Shown: positions 41,819 to 50,677, counted from the stretch's first letter. The stretch: DNA of 64,000 nucleotides from DAOUAT01 sp964551735 (GCA_964551735.1 CAZKEF010000007.1:62001-126000), one strand, 5' to 3'. Notes: a model not told the origin generated them from the letters alone. A program made the numbers and translations.

Positions 41819-44800
41819 AAGCGGGCTCGCCTTCGCCGTACAGCATGCGCTGGGCCGCAGCCAGCGCATCGGCCGGCCGCGCGCCGGCCAACAGCCGGGC
41901 GTAGAAACGTGCCATGAGCCGGCCGGTCGCGGCGTCATCCACCTGCCATAGGCTCACCAACAACGCCCGCGCGCCTGCGAAAAGCAGCGCCTCTCGCAGG
42001 CCCAACAGCTCATCCCCTGGCTCCAGCCGGCTCAGCGCGGTCTGGCAGGCGGAGAGCGTCACCAGTCGGGCGTTGAGGCGCAGGCGAAACAGATCAGGCA
42101 CGGTCAACGCGGCATCAGCCAGCAGGATGCCGCTGCGCAGCGGATGCGCGCCGTCGAACAGGGCGTGGGTGGCCAGGTGGATGATGTCGTAGCCAGCCAG
42201 TGCACCATCACCAAGCCATTGCAGCAGCCGCTGGCGGGTAGCGGCCTGGCCAAACAGGGTGCGCGTACTTGGCCCCAGGCGCTCGGCAATGTTGTGAGCC
42301 TCAGATTGGGCAAAAACCAACTCCGGCGCCCGGCCTCCGAACTCCCCGATGCCCACCACCAGCGCGTCCCCGATCTCCCGATCCGATGCCAGCACGACCG
42401 TAGCCAGCGTCTCCCACGCGCGCAGCGTGGGCGCGTAGCTGATGGTGACGCGCGTGAGCAGCGGCGGCCCTCCGCCTGGCCGCAAAGCATGAAACGGCAG
42501 ATAGTGCAGCAGGCCGTGCGGTGCGATCAACACCCGGCGACCACCAACCAACTCCGGCAGCACCTCATCAGGGACCAGCAGCCGTGCCAGGTCGGCCATA
42601 AGCCTCGGGCCCGGCGGTTGCGGTTGCGGCACGCCCCGCAGCCGGCCCGCGTACGTCACCTCCCGCTGGTCGGGATCGGGATCGACCGCCTGCCTGAGCT
42701 TGGCCCGATCCAGGCGGGATAACGGCCGCACATAAACGCGCACAGCGGCGCGACTGACCCAGAAGATCGTGATGCTATCGCTGCGCAGGTAATAGGCCAG
42801 GGCGCGCCAATCCGGGCCCCAGGTGGCATCGGCCACTGCACGCAAGCGGTCGAGTGCAAACGGCTGCAGGGGGTCCAACACCTCGAAGCTGACCGCTGAG
42901 CGGCGGATGCGCTCGAAGAGGTCTGCCTGCCGACCTATCAGCGCCGTCAGGCGAGTTGCAGGGTCTCCCCCTGCGCCGATCCTAACCGCGTCCAACACCA
43001 ATCGGCCGCGCGTGCCGCCAGGATCCAAAGCAGGCCACTGGGCCCGAAGCGCGGCCAACTCCCGGTCAACCTGCCAAGCCTGCTCCCACAACGACTGCAC
43101 TTGTGGTGTCTGCTGCAAAAATGCCGCGCTGGCAACATCGCGCTGCTGGAGCAGCGCGGCCAGCACCTGTCCCTTGCTGGCTTCAACCACCTCCAAGGCC
43201 CGCGCGGGCGCGTTCAACGCCAGCCAGCCATCCAGCGCATCTTCGTACAGGTGCCGGCGCGCCTCAAAGAAGCTCCCCGCGTGACTCTCGGTAACGATCC
43301 CGCGCCGCGCGTTGGTCACAAAATCGATAGCACGCTGCCAATGCGCGGCTGCATCAGCCAAACGGCCCAGCGCATGCGCAGCACACCCCAGCGCGTGCTC
43401 AGCGCGGGCTGCGGCGTCCGGGAAGGCGTCGAGCTGCAAGGCAGCAGCTGTCAACATAGATAACGCCTCCGCAGGCTGCCCCGCGGCCAGGTGAGCTTCC
43501 CCCATCTCCAGCCGGCAGAGCGCAGCGTCAACAGCCTGACCGCTGGCCTCAAAGCCATCCAGCGCCGCCTGATAGTGCACAAACGCACGGCGGTGCTGCC
43601 CTTCGTCGGCCACCATACGCCCCAGGGTCTGCTCGCAGATGGCCAGAGGCGCGCCCCGCTGCTCGGCTGCAAAATAACGGCGCGCATGGCCCAACAAGCG
43701 CCGGGCCTGGGTTTTCTGGCCCAAGGCGTGCAGCACGCCAGCCTGGCCGGCGGCACAGAGATGCGCTTCGAAGGCAGCTCCGCCCCGTGTGTGGATGCGT
43801 CGCGCCAACCGGAAATGTGCCGCGGCTTCGGGGTGGCGCCCCAACCGGACACTGAGGATCGCCATCCGATGATGGCAGTGTCCTGCAGCGTTGGTGAGGC
43901 GCAACCGACGCCCGTCAGTCAACGCTCGCTCATAGCTGTTGAGCGCAGCGTGAAAATGGCCGCGGGCCTCTTCGATGATGGCCTGATTGAGCGTCATTAC
44001 AAGCACGCCCTGGCGATACCCGGCGTCGGCAAACCGAGCGCCGGCCTCTTGGTAACCAAGCAGCGCCTCGGCATACTGGTTACGTGAATGATGAATCAAC
44101 GCCAGCATGTGATAGCACCGGGCCACGGCCAGCTCATGTCCCAACGCTTGAAAGGTGTCCAACGCCCTGGACGCGGCAGCCAACGCTTCGTCATAGCGGC
44201 CCATGCCACGATAAAGGCCTGCGGACGCGCGCTGGCACACACCCAGGTAATAGGCCGAGCCATCTGCACGATACACCGACTCCGCAGCGACCAAGTAGCG
44301 CTCCGCCTCAGCGAACGCGCCTTGCTGCACCGCCACCAAGCCCTGCATCAGGCGGACATGGGCGCAGTCGAAGGCCCACCCCGCCGCCTCCGCGCTCTGC
44401 GCCAACGCAGCGTAAGCCAGATCGGTCCCGGCATACTGGGTGCGGTGAATCAGCAGGTCGGTTGCCTGCACTTGGACCCGCCATGCTAGCCACGGGTAGC
44501 CAACGGCCAATGGGGTCGCCTCAGCGACGAATGCCTCGGCTCTGGTCAGGGCGCCCAATTCCGCGTGATGATGGGCGAGCGCCAGGGCTGCCTCGGCGCC
44601 GCCGGCCGCGTCCTTGCTGCGCCGAAACACAGCTCGCGCCGCCGTCAAACGCTTATGGGATGCCGAGAATCGACCGAGCGCAGCCAGCGCGATGCCCTCG
44701 AACAAGTCACACCAGGCCAGTTTCAGCTCAGATGGTGCGTCATCTACTGCTACGCGCGCAGCAGCCACAGCTGCACGCGTAGCAGCGCCATCACGGCGCA

Positions 44801-45029
44801 GCGCATGGATTTCTGCCAGCAGGAGACATACATCAGCCCGCGCGGCGGATGCTTCGATGCCATGATCCAACAACCTTTGGCAGCAACGGGCTGCAACATG
44901 TGGTGTAGAAGGAAAAACGAGGCGAAGGTAGGCCAACGTATCAGCGAACAGCACGGGAGTTAGCGCGACGCCGGCATGCAGGGCAGGGTCTTCTGCGCAA
45001 GCATCCGGCTGTGGAGGTAACGTAACCAT
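41787..45029 (-). CDS. TPR-CHAT protein (caspase-like protease)
   Basis: 1080 residues, ATG 45029 with AGAGGG upstream. Residues 1-about 620 are helical TPR-type repeats (GRFSASHKRLTAARAVF, GAFAEAERYLVAAES, GRYDEALAAASRALDTF, GQPAEALSMLTAAALQL). The C-terminal CHAT domain has the His-Cys dyad in IIHLATHALFDGAHPLR (His955) and LVTLSACQTALSRLEPGDE (Cys995), then LREALLFAGARALLVSLWQVDD. Both catalytic residues are intact. Last gene of a sigma/anti-sigma/CHAT set, 75 bases after the anti-sigma gene. Predicted cytosolic protease; the anti-sigma factor is a plausible substrate (inference). Confidence 0.93.
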   Translation of the reverse strand: MVTLPPQPDACAEDPALHAGVALTPVLFADTLAYLRLVFPSTPHVAARCCQRLLDHGIEASAARADVCLLLAEIHALRRDGAATRAAVAAARVAVDDAPSELKLAWCDLFEGIALAALGRFSASHKRLTAARAVFRRSKDAAGGAEAALALAHHHAELGALTRAEAFVAEATPLAVGYPWLAWRVQVQATDLLIHRTQYAGTDLAYAALAQSAEAAGWAFDCAHVRLMQGLVAVQQGAFAEAERYLVAAESVYRADGSAYYLGVCQRASAGLYRGMGRYDEALAAASRALDTFQALGHELAVARCYHMLALIHHSRNQYAEALLGYQEAGARFADAGYRQGVLVMTLNQAIIEEARGHFHAALNSYERALTDGRRLRLTNAAGHCHHRMAILSVRLGRHPEAAAHFRLARRIHTRGGAAFEAHLCAAGQAGVLHALGQKTQARRLLGHARRYFAAEQRGAPLAICEQTLGRMVADEGQHRRAFVHYQAALDGFEASGQAVDAALCRLEMGEAHLAAGQPAEALSMLTAAALQLDAFPDAAARAEHALGCAAHALGRLADAAAHWQRAIDFVTNARRGIVTESHAGSFFEARRHLYEDALDGWLALNAPARALEVVEASKGQVLAALLQQRDVASAAFLQQTPQVQSLWEQAWQVDRELAALRAQWPALDPGGTRGRLVLDAVRIGAGGDPATRLTALIGRQADLFERIRRSAVSFEVLDPLQPFALDRLRAVADATWGPDWRALAYYLRSDSITIFWVSRAAVRVYVRPLSRLDRAKLRQAVDPDPDQREVTYAGRLRGVPQPQPPGPRLMADLARLLVPDEVLPELVGGRRVLIAPHGLLHYLPFHALRPGGGPPLLTRVTISYAPTLRAWETLATVVLASDREIGDALVVGIGEFGGRAPELVFAQSEAHNIAERLGPSTRTLFGQAATRQRLLQWLGDGALAGYDIIHLATHALFDGAHPLRSGILLADAALTVPDLFRLRLNARLVTLSACQTALSRLEPGDELLGLREALLFAGARALLVSLWQVDDAATGRLMARFYARLLAGARPADALAAAQRMLYGEGEPAFNWAPFVVVG

Positions 45030-45104
45030 CAACAGCCCTCTTCAGGTGCAGCCAGGTCCTCGCATCGCACGTCAAATCGGCTGGGCCCTCGAGCCCAACG
45101 CCGG

Positions 45105-45833
45105 TCAGAGACTTTCTTCGCTCCAAAGACGGATCGAGAAGGCATCGGCCTCGGCGCTGTCCAAGGCCGCCAGGGGCAGGGGGCCGAACTCTCCTGCGCC
45201 ATCTTCGTCAAGCGACACCGTCGCCATGTGCTTGCCCCACGCCAGCACTGCCGCGCGCGGCATCGGCTCCGCAGCAGCAATCACAGTCAACACGCACTGG
45301 GCTGGCTCACCCGGCAACGGCCGGGCGTACACCTGCACCATAGCTTCGCCAGCCGGGGTTTCGCCCAAAAAGGATAACAGCAGAGTATCGGGTCCAATGT
45401 GTCCCGGCGTGCCACGCCAACCTGCCACCTGCCGACCACGGTACAGGCTGTCCCGCAAGTACGCTGGCAGGAACACAAACAGGAGCGAAGATTGTCTGCC
45501 GGGCCCAGGATCGAGGACCAGGCTCCAAGGAGGCATATCTTGGGCAGCCACAACCGCTGGTCGCGGCGGTAAGGGAGTCAACTCCCCGCGCGCTTCCGCG
45601 GTCAACAGCGCCAGCAGCATATCGTGTTGCTGGCGGCACTCGGCACAGCTTTGCAGGTGCGCCCAAAGGTCGGGCTGTCGGGCGGCAGCGTCCCAGCCCT
45701 CCAGCTCATCATTTACGTACAGATCGAGGTTGCGGCGCATCACGTCACACTCGTCGCTTGTTGCGGGTACGTCCTCCAGGATATCCTTTAGCAGGGCACG
45801 CAGACCCGCTCGTTCATATTGATTATGAACCAT
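45105..45833 (-). CDS. Zinc-finger anti-sigma factor, soluble
   Basis: 242 residues from the ATG with GGAGG about 8 bases upstream. N-terminal zf-HC2-like anti-sigma domain (ECDVMRRNLDLYVNDELEG ... HLQSCAECRQQHDMLL: C, then H-x3-C-x2-C). A C-terminal domain of about 140 residues of unknown fold follows. No transmembrane helix is evident, unlike many ECF anti-sigmas. It overlaps the sigma gene by 11 bases, the usual sign of a cognate pair. Probably binds and inhibits that sigma factor. Confidence 0.8.
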   Translation of the reverse strand: MVHNQYERAGLRALLKDILEDVPATSDECDVMRRNLDLYVNDELEGWDAAARQPDLWAHLQSCAECRQQHDMLLALLTAEARGELTPLPPRPAVVAAQDMPPWSLVLDPGPGRQSSLLFVFLPAYLRDSLYRGRQVAGWRGTPGHIGPDTLLLSFLGETPAGEAMVQVYARPLPGEPAQCVLTVIAAAEPMPRAAVLAWGKHMATVSLDEDGAGEFGPLPLAALDSAEADAFSIRLWSEESL

Positions 45834-46755
45834 GAGGCGCCTCCGATCCTTGTGGAACAACATCAGGGGAGAGCCGGCGCTTGTTGGCCTCTACTCGTTG
45901 GAGTGCCTCAGCCAGCCCGAATCTTTCATCTTGTTTCAAGAGCTTGCGCAACTTCTCGATGGCACGGAACCGATGAACATAGACGTTGTTCAGCGTCAAC
46001 CCTAGCGCAGTCGCGATCTCATCCCCAGACCATCCCTCCAGATACCACTTTCGAATCACAGCAGACGCATGCTCATCAAGCTGAGCCAGGGCTTGCAGCA
46101 GGACCTCGCGATTCCCTGCAGCCTCAAGCCACTCATCAAAGTCATACTCCGGGATCGTCTCACCCAGGGTCTCGTCCCGGTCGAACACCGGGCGATCGAG
46201 CGAGTCCACTTCGTACTGACCGCGCGTCTTGCGCTTGCGCGTCGCTTCTTGCAGACGATTGATACACGCCTTGGCAGACCAACACTCGAACGAGACGTCA
46301 AAAGGAAAGGTGTGCCTATCCAACCACCACCAAAGATCGGAGCAGGTTTTGGCCGCGCTCTCCCGCGCCTCCCATGCAGCCCAGTCTTCCCGACCATACG
46401 GCCCGAGCCAGTTATAGGCCAAACGCTCAAGTCGGTACCGGGCCGCCTCCCAGGCAGCGACGTCACCTGCGCGCAACCGCTCAATCAAATCCCACTCCGC
46501 CAGCAAGCCTGTAAGCATCTGCTGGGCGTAGGCCAACAACGTCGGCGTATCAGGGGTCAGCGGCTCCGCCAGCCTAAAGCGGCCGGTCGCAATGTTGGCG
46601 GATAACACCTCCACAGCGCGCGCCAACCACAGCTCCGACGCGTCTACAGGAAATGCCTCGATGCGCGCGCTGGCAGCGCGAAGCACCCCGCGCAGGAAAT
46701 GCAGCTCGACGGCGGGGTGGCCTGAACGAAGCGAAGACGAGCTCCTGGATTCCAT
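45823..46755 (-). CDS. RNA polymerase sigma factor, ECF/sigma-70-like
   Basis: 310 residues, longer than a typical ECF sigma because of an N-terminal extension of about 110 residues. A region-2-like segment (FDVSFECWSAKACINRLQEATRKRKTRG) is followed by a clear sigma region 4 HTH (LAQLDEHASAVIRKWYLEGWSGDEIATALGLTLNNVYVHRFRAIEKLRKL). First gene of the sigma/anti-sigma/CHAT operon. A TATAAT lies only 8 bases upstream of the ATG, so the message may be leaderless. Confidence 0.85.
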   Translation of the reverse strand: MESRSSSSLRSGHPAVELHFLRGVLRAASARIEAFPVDASELWLARAVEVLSANIATGRFRLAEPLTPDTPTLLAYAQQMLTGLLAEWDLIERLRAGDVAAWEAARYRLERLAYNWLGPYGREDWAAWEARESAAKTCSDLWWWLDRHTFPFDVSFECWSAKACINRLQEATRKRKTRGQYEVDSLDRPVFDRDETLGETIPEYDFDEWLEAAGNREVLLQALAQLDEHASAVIRKWYLEGWSGDEIATALGLTLNNVYVHRFRAIEKLRKLLKQDERFGLAEALQRVEANKRRLSPDVVPQGSEAPHGS

Positions 46756-46763
46756 CGGCCATT

Positions 46764-46769
46764 ATTATA
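46764..46769 (-). promoter_or_regulatory. Putative -10 of the sigma operon (leaderless transcript)
   Basis: Minus-strand TATAAT 8 bases upstream of the sigma ATG; a weak -35 candidate TTGCGT is 18 bases further upstream. Confidence 0.4.
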
Positions 46770-46929
46770 GTGCAATGCGCTTGCTTAACGCAATTATCGA
46801 ACGCGCGTCAAGCAAAGCGCATCACTGAAGACCGGTACGCAAATTATCATCCAAGTCCATAACCAAACTTGCCTGAAAGATTTCTAGGCCATATAATCGA
46901 TGTTCGATTTCTGATGCAACGTGGGGAAT

Positions 46930-48396
46930 ATGAGCATGGTAGTGAATATGGATCGTCTCAGTATCAAGGCAAAAATCAGCGCGCTGATAATCGCATTTGC
47001 GTTCATCATCATCACGTTCACCACAGCAGCGGCATCCGAAGCGTTGCCAGCAGGGGAGAACCCGTTAACCCCGGCAACAACAGCAATGCTGGAATGGTTC
47101 GAACCGCGTGGGCTCAACATTGTGGACCTGATAGGGGAAGTACCTGAGGCCGATCTGGCGGGGATGATCCTATCCTACACGCCTGGATACGGCATCGTGC
47201 GCTACGTGGCCGGGCAGCGCATCGGTGACACAATCGTTGTAACCACCACGGTCTCTCCGCGATTTGTCGTTGATGGTGGTTGGAACGGAACGTTGTTTGG
47301 ATGTCTGGGCCAACCGGCCAAGATTGACCAACTTGGCTCAGTGTCGCCGCCCAGCACAATCCGACTCCTGAACGGCACAAAAGATGTCACGCGCGAGGCG
47401 ACCCTGTACTACTATGTCCCTACAGGGTTGAACAAGCCGATCCGTAACCCGGTCCAATCGGAAGCACAGAACCTGTACCGCTATGCCGAATCCGCCATGC
47501 TCACCAGCAGCTTCACGCCAACGGGAGAGCTGATCATGCCGGGCAACATGGGCTGCGAGATCATGATCTCCTACCGTGATTATCGTGAGCTAACCGCCGT
47601 CTTCACCTTACAGGCACCACCCATGGTGAAGGTTTCACTGCTGGGGCGTCAGGATCTCACCTTCCATTCGTACTTGGGTGTCGGCTATTTCGGCCACCTC
47701 CAATCGTTAGTCGATCAACTTCGTGCGGCTGGCTACGCCGACCGGCACGAGAAGTTCGTGCTAGACATCCCCGAGGGCGCCGACTACTTCATAGCCAATT
47801 TTCCGCCCATGCCAGCCGATGCATACACTGCGTTTTTGGGCAACCCGCGGGGCAACCTCGACAGGATAACGGGAGGCACCTACCGCATCGCACTCGCTCC
47901 CGGCCTATCCGTGGACCATGTCAATAGCATGGGGTTGCCGCTGTACGGGCATTGGCAGGATTCAAGCCAGGCCGGAGGAGAATTCCTAAACTTCGCAAGA
48001 ACGCCACTGCTATTGGCCATGCCCGAATACGCGCTGCCACCCGGCGTTCCCTATCAGGTGTGTATGACCGACGGAGGCTGCTCGGCTGACCTGCTGAAGC
48101 GCGTCTACACAACGCAATCCAGCATGCGGGTGCTTTATCTCCGGGTGGAGCGCATATCCCCGCTGCTGACGCGTTACGCCACACAAATGGTCGGCCCTAC
48201 CTGGAGCCCAAGCCTAGCGCGCACACAACTCAACAACACGTTGCCCCACAATGAGATAACCTATGACTACTTTGTCTATCTACCAAACGTATCACGCCAA
48301 CTGCCCCCCGACGATGGCACCGACTGCAGTCCGCTGGGCGGTTGTGGCTGGTTCACAACCGATGGCCGCATGGTAGACTACGTGCCTCTGCCGTGA
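46930..48396 (+). CDS. Secreted hypothetical protein
   Basis: 488 residues from the ATG with GTGGGGA 5 bases upstream. Signal peptide with hydrophobic core ISALIIAFAFIIITFTTAAA. The mature part has several Cys and a repeated beta-like pattern, and includes a lipase-like or hydrophobic segment (LPNVSRQLPPDD near the end). The motif VYLPNVSR resembles the Y-LP-V linker motif seen in secreted Chloroflexota proteins. No enzyme family recognised. Base composition is lower in GC than neighbours, hinting at transfer. Divergent from the sigma operon, so possibly one of its targets (inference). Confidence 0.65.
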   Translation: MSMVVNMDRLSIKAKISALIIAFAFIIITFTTAAASEALPAGENPLTPATTAMLEWFEPRGLNIVDLIGEVPEADLAGMILSYTPGYGIVRYVAGQRIGDTIVVTTTVSPRFVVDGGWNGTLFGCLGQPAKIDQLGSVSPPSTIRLLNGTKDVTREATLYYYVPTGLNKPIRNPVQSEAQNLYRYAESAMLTSSFTPTGELIMPGNMGCEIMISYRDYRELTAVFTLQAPPMVKVSLLGRQDLTFHSYLGVGYFGHLQSLVDQLRAAGYADRHEKFVLDIPEGADYFIANFPPMPADAYTAFLGNPRGNLDRITGGTYRIALAPGLSVDHVNSMGLPLYGHWQDSSQAGGEFLNFARTPLLLAMPEYALPPGVPYQVCMTDGGCSADLLKRVYTTQSSMRVLYLRVERISPLLTRYATQMVGPTWSPSLARTQLNNTLPHNEITYDYFVYLPNVSRQLPPDDGTDCSPLGGCGWFTTDGRMVDYVPLP

Positions 48397-48407
48397 AAAC
48401 ACAGCCA

Positions 48408-48440
48408 CGAACCCCGGGATCAAGCAAGATCCGGGGTTCG
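48408..48440 (+). terminator. Hairpin after the secreted protein gene
   Basis: CGAACCCCGGGATC ... GATCCGGGGTTCG, about 12-bp stem with one bulged base, between convergent genes; no strong T-run. Confidence 0.65.
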
Positions 48441-48456
48441 TCCGACTCCCCGCAGT

Positions 48457-48996
48457 TCACATCTCCTCTTGCACGCTATAACGAAACCGCTGGCGCGCTT
48501 CCAGCATGGCACGCCGCACGATCTCGTGCACCTGATCGGGGTCTTTGACATTGCGCAGGACCAACTCCGGATGTGAAGGGTCTGCACTGCGGATCAGAAT
48601 GTCACCGATCCCCAGCATCCGCTCGCTGATACCCTGGCTCCGATCCAGGTCTTGAACGCGGATCAACTCAAGATCCTCCAGATCGCGGCCAACCAGCCCG
48701 GTCTGCACCCGTATCCGCTCGCTGGTGATCCGATAGAAAGTCGTAAGCGAGAGAAACGGCCGGCCCTCCCACAACACGCGTTCTTCGGTTGCGAGCGCCT
48801 CAGAAGAGGAACCCTGCCGGGCGGCCAGACCAACATCATCTAGCGCATCATCAATCGCCACCAAGACCCCTTCGGCGATGGCGTTCACCAGCGATTCCAG
48901 TTGGGGCTGCGGAATGGCCGATACAGGTACACCACTGGCGGCAATGGACTGCCAGATCCGCGTTACGATCTTAGCTTTGGACTGGTCAAGACTCAT
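48457..48996 (-). CDS. PH-domain (bPH2/YdbS-like) protein
   Basis: 179 residues, ATG with GAGGTG about 8 bases upstream. N-terminal helical part (SKAKIVTRIWQSIAA, LESLVNAIAEGVLVAIDDAL), then a bacterial PH domain (ERVLWEGRPFLSLTTFYRITSERIRVQTGLVGRDLEDLELIRVQDLDRSQG, IGDILIRSADPSHPEL, KDPDQVHEIVRRAM). The pattern of W-x-G-x-P then TxxRI and ELxRIxD is typical of bPH2. Role unknown. No membrane helix, unlike YdbS/YdbT. Confidence 0.85.
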   Translation of the reverse strand: MSLDQSKAKIVTRIWQSIAASGVPVSAIPQPQLESLVNAIAEGVLVAIDDALDDVGLAARQGSSSEALATEERVLWEGRPFLSLTTFYRITSERIRVQTGLVGRDLEDLELIRVQDLDRSQGISERMLGIGDILIRSADPSHPELVLRNVKDPDQVHEIVRRAMLEARQRFRYSVQEEM

Positions 48997-49096
48997 AGTC
49001 AGCACCTCTCAATGCATGGATACTTTCAGTCCATTGTATCCAGGAGAAGGTCACCGCGCAATTCCGACATAGCAGATCACGCGCGCTTTGCGCCGT

Positions 49097-49125
49097 TTGA
49101 CAAGCAGCGCGGAGCATGTTATCAT
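49097..49125 (+). promoter_or_regulatory. Promoter of the aromatic amino acid operon
   Basis: Consensus TTGACA (49097-49102), 17-nt spacer, TATCAT (49120-49125); start near 49132, leader about 240 nt. Confidence 0.8.
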
Positions 49126-49169
49126 CCCCGTCAATTCCGAACCGTCTTACACCTTGTAAGCCCGAGCAA

Positions 49170-49268
49170 ATGATGAACCCGGTCCTCTTCGGCGCCTATT
49201 ATTATCGGTACTTTGCGAGCCAGCAAAGGCCTCCTCGCGCGCCGTGTGGAGACCGGGCGATGCAATAG
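49170..49268 (+). CDS. Phe/Tyr leader peptide
   Basis: 32-residue ORF with the run FGAYYYRYF (49188-49214): four Tyr and two Phe in nine codons, in a region followed by a terminator. GAG lies 4 bases before the ATG. GGCCTCCTCGC (49228-49238), 13 bases after the last aromatic codon, is complementary (10 of 11) to GCGTGGAGGCC (49303-49313), the 5' arm of the terminator. Stalling at Tyr/Phe codons would favour this antiterminator. Classic attenuation logic; strong by composition. Confidence 0.8.
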   Translation: MMNPVLFGAYYYRYFASQQRPPRAPCGDRAMQ

Positions 49269-49301
49269 CGCTAAACCCGGTCGAATCAGTCAAGCAAGCC
49301 G

Positions 49302-49334
49302 AGCGTGGAGGCCCGCAGCCTCCACGCTCTTTTT
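49302..49334 (+). terminator. Attenuator terminator of the aromatic operon
   Basis: Perfect 10-bp stem AGCGTGGAGG/CCTCCACGCT with 7-nt loop, then CTTTTTA. Ends about 40 bases before the aroH-pheA start. Confidence 0.9.
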
Positions 49335-49371
49335 ATATATTCATCAGTCATTCGTTGTCAAAGGAGGTCCT

Positions 49372-50625
49372 ATGCCAACTCGAGGCATTCGCGGCGCAAC
49401 AACCGTGACCGAAAACAGCGCTGCCGATATCCTGGCTGCTACCACAGAATTGCTGAAGGGAATGGTTACAGCCAACGGCGCCGAACCCGAAGACCTTGCC
49501 AGTGCCATCTTCACCGTCACCCCTGACCTGGACGCAGCCTTCCCTGCCCGCGCGGCGCGTGAGATGGGCTGGCACCACGTCCCGCTCCTCACGGCCGCCG
49601 AGATCGCCCCTCCTGACGGCCTCCCCCGCACCATCCGCGTGCTGCTGCATTGGAACACCGACCGACCGATCTACGACATCCGCCACGTGTACCTGCACAA
49701 TGCCGCCACCCTACGCCCCGATCTGCAGGGCGAATTCGTGGCCCCAGAAACCGTCGAGGCGCTCCCGGTCCCAGAGCCACGCAAAAACAGCGCAGCAGCC
49801 AGCCAGGTGCACCAGGTGGTTGCGTTTCAGGGCGAACCGGGCGCTTACTCGCAAGAGGCGATCTTCCAGCACCTGGGCGCCCAAGTCACCACGCTGCCTT
49901 TCGCCAGCTTCGACGCCATCTTTGCTGCGGTCGAGGACGGCAAAGCCACCCTGGGGCTGCTGCCAGTGGAAAACTCCCAGGCGGGATCCATCAACCAGGC
50001 GTATGACCTGCTGCTGGATCACGATCTACGGGTAGTGGGTGAGGTGAAGCTGCGGGTGCGCCACTGTCTGCTGGCGCCGCAGGGTGTCCAACCGGCCGAT
50101 ATCCGGCGCGTGCGCTCACACCCACAGGCGTTAGCCCAGTGTGAGCGCTACCTGCGCACCCGAGGCTGGGAGCCGATCCCCGCCTACGACACGGCTGGCG
50201 CGGCGCGCGAGCTGGCCGCTAACCCAGAGCCCGGCACGGCGGCCATCGCCAGCGCGCTGGCCGGGCACACTTATGGCTTGCAGGTGCTGGATGCGGGCAT
50301 AGAGGACTCACCGGACAACACGACCCGGTTCTTCCTGCTGGGGCGTGAGGAGCCGCCGCCGGGCAGACGCAACAAGACCTCCATCGTGTTCGCCACCATG
50401 CACACCCCAGGCGCGCTGTACAACGCGATGGGCGAATTGGCCAGCCGAGGCATCAACCTGACCAAGATTGAAAGCCGACCGCGGCGCAATCGACCGTGGC
50501 ACTACGTCTTCTACGTTGACCTGGAAGGTCATTGGCAGGATGCAACGGTCAACCGTGCGTTGCTGGGCCTGCTCACCCGCACCGCGTTCCTGAAACTGCT
50601 GGGGAGCTATCCTGCAGCGGAGTGA
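49372..50625 (+). CDS. pheA: Fused AroH-type chorismate mutase and prephenate dehydratase
   Basis: 417 residues from ATG with AAAGGAGGTC upstream. Residues 1-125: AroH-class chorismate mutase (RGIRGATTV, LTPDLDAAFPA-type, GLPRTIRVLLHWNT with the catalytic Arg, HVYLHNAATLRPDL). Residues about 145-330: prephenate dehydratase (AFQGEPGAYSQEA, LLPVENSQAGS, DTAGAARELA, DNTTRFFLLG). Residues about 335-410: ACT domain (TSIVFATMHTPGALYNAMGELASRGINLTKIESRP). The E. coli enzyme uses an AroQ-type mutase instead, so this fusion is unusual. First gene after the Phe/Tyr attenuator. Confidence 0.93.
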   Translation: MPTRGIRGATTVTENSAADILAATTELLKGMVTANGAEPEDLASAIFTVTPDLDAAFPARAAREMGWHHVPLLTAAEIAPPDGLPRTIRVLLHWNTDRPIYDIRHVYLHNAATLRPDLQGEFVAPETVEALPVPEPRKNSAAASQVHQVVAFQGEPGAYSQEAIFQHLGAQVTTLPFASFDAIFAAVEDGKATLGLLPVENSQAGSINQAYDLLLDHDLRVVGEVKLRVRHCLLAPQGVQPADIRRVRSHPQALAQCERYLRTRGWEPIPAYDTAGAARELAANPEPGTAAIASALAGHTYGLQVLDAGIEDSPDNTTRFFLLGREEPPPGRRNKTSIVFATMHTPGALYNAMGELASRGINLTKIESRPRRNRPWHYVFYVDLEGHWQDATVNRALLGLLTRTAFLKLLGSYPAAE

Positions 50626-50677
50626 AGTGGTAGATTGGTAGACTGATAGTTGGCCAATTGGTAACAAGGAGGGATTC

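Noticed and set aside
41787..46755. Type III-E CRISPR (Craspase) locus
   Set aside because: Only the TPR-CHAT and sigma analogy exists; no gRAMP/Cas7-11, Csx30, Cas1 or repeat array in the window.
49130..49371. T-box riboswitch in the aromatic leader
   Set aside because: No AGGGTGGNACCGCG-like antiterminator sequence; the Tyr/Phe-rich ORF and antiterminator pairing fit peptide attenuation better.
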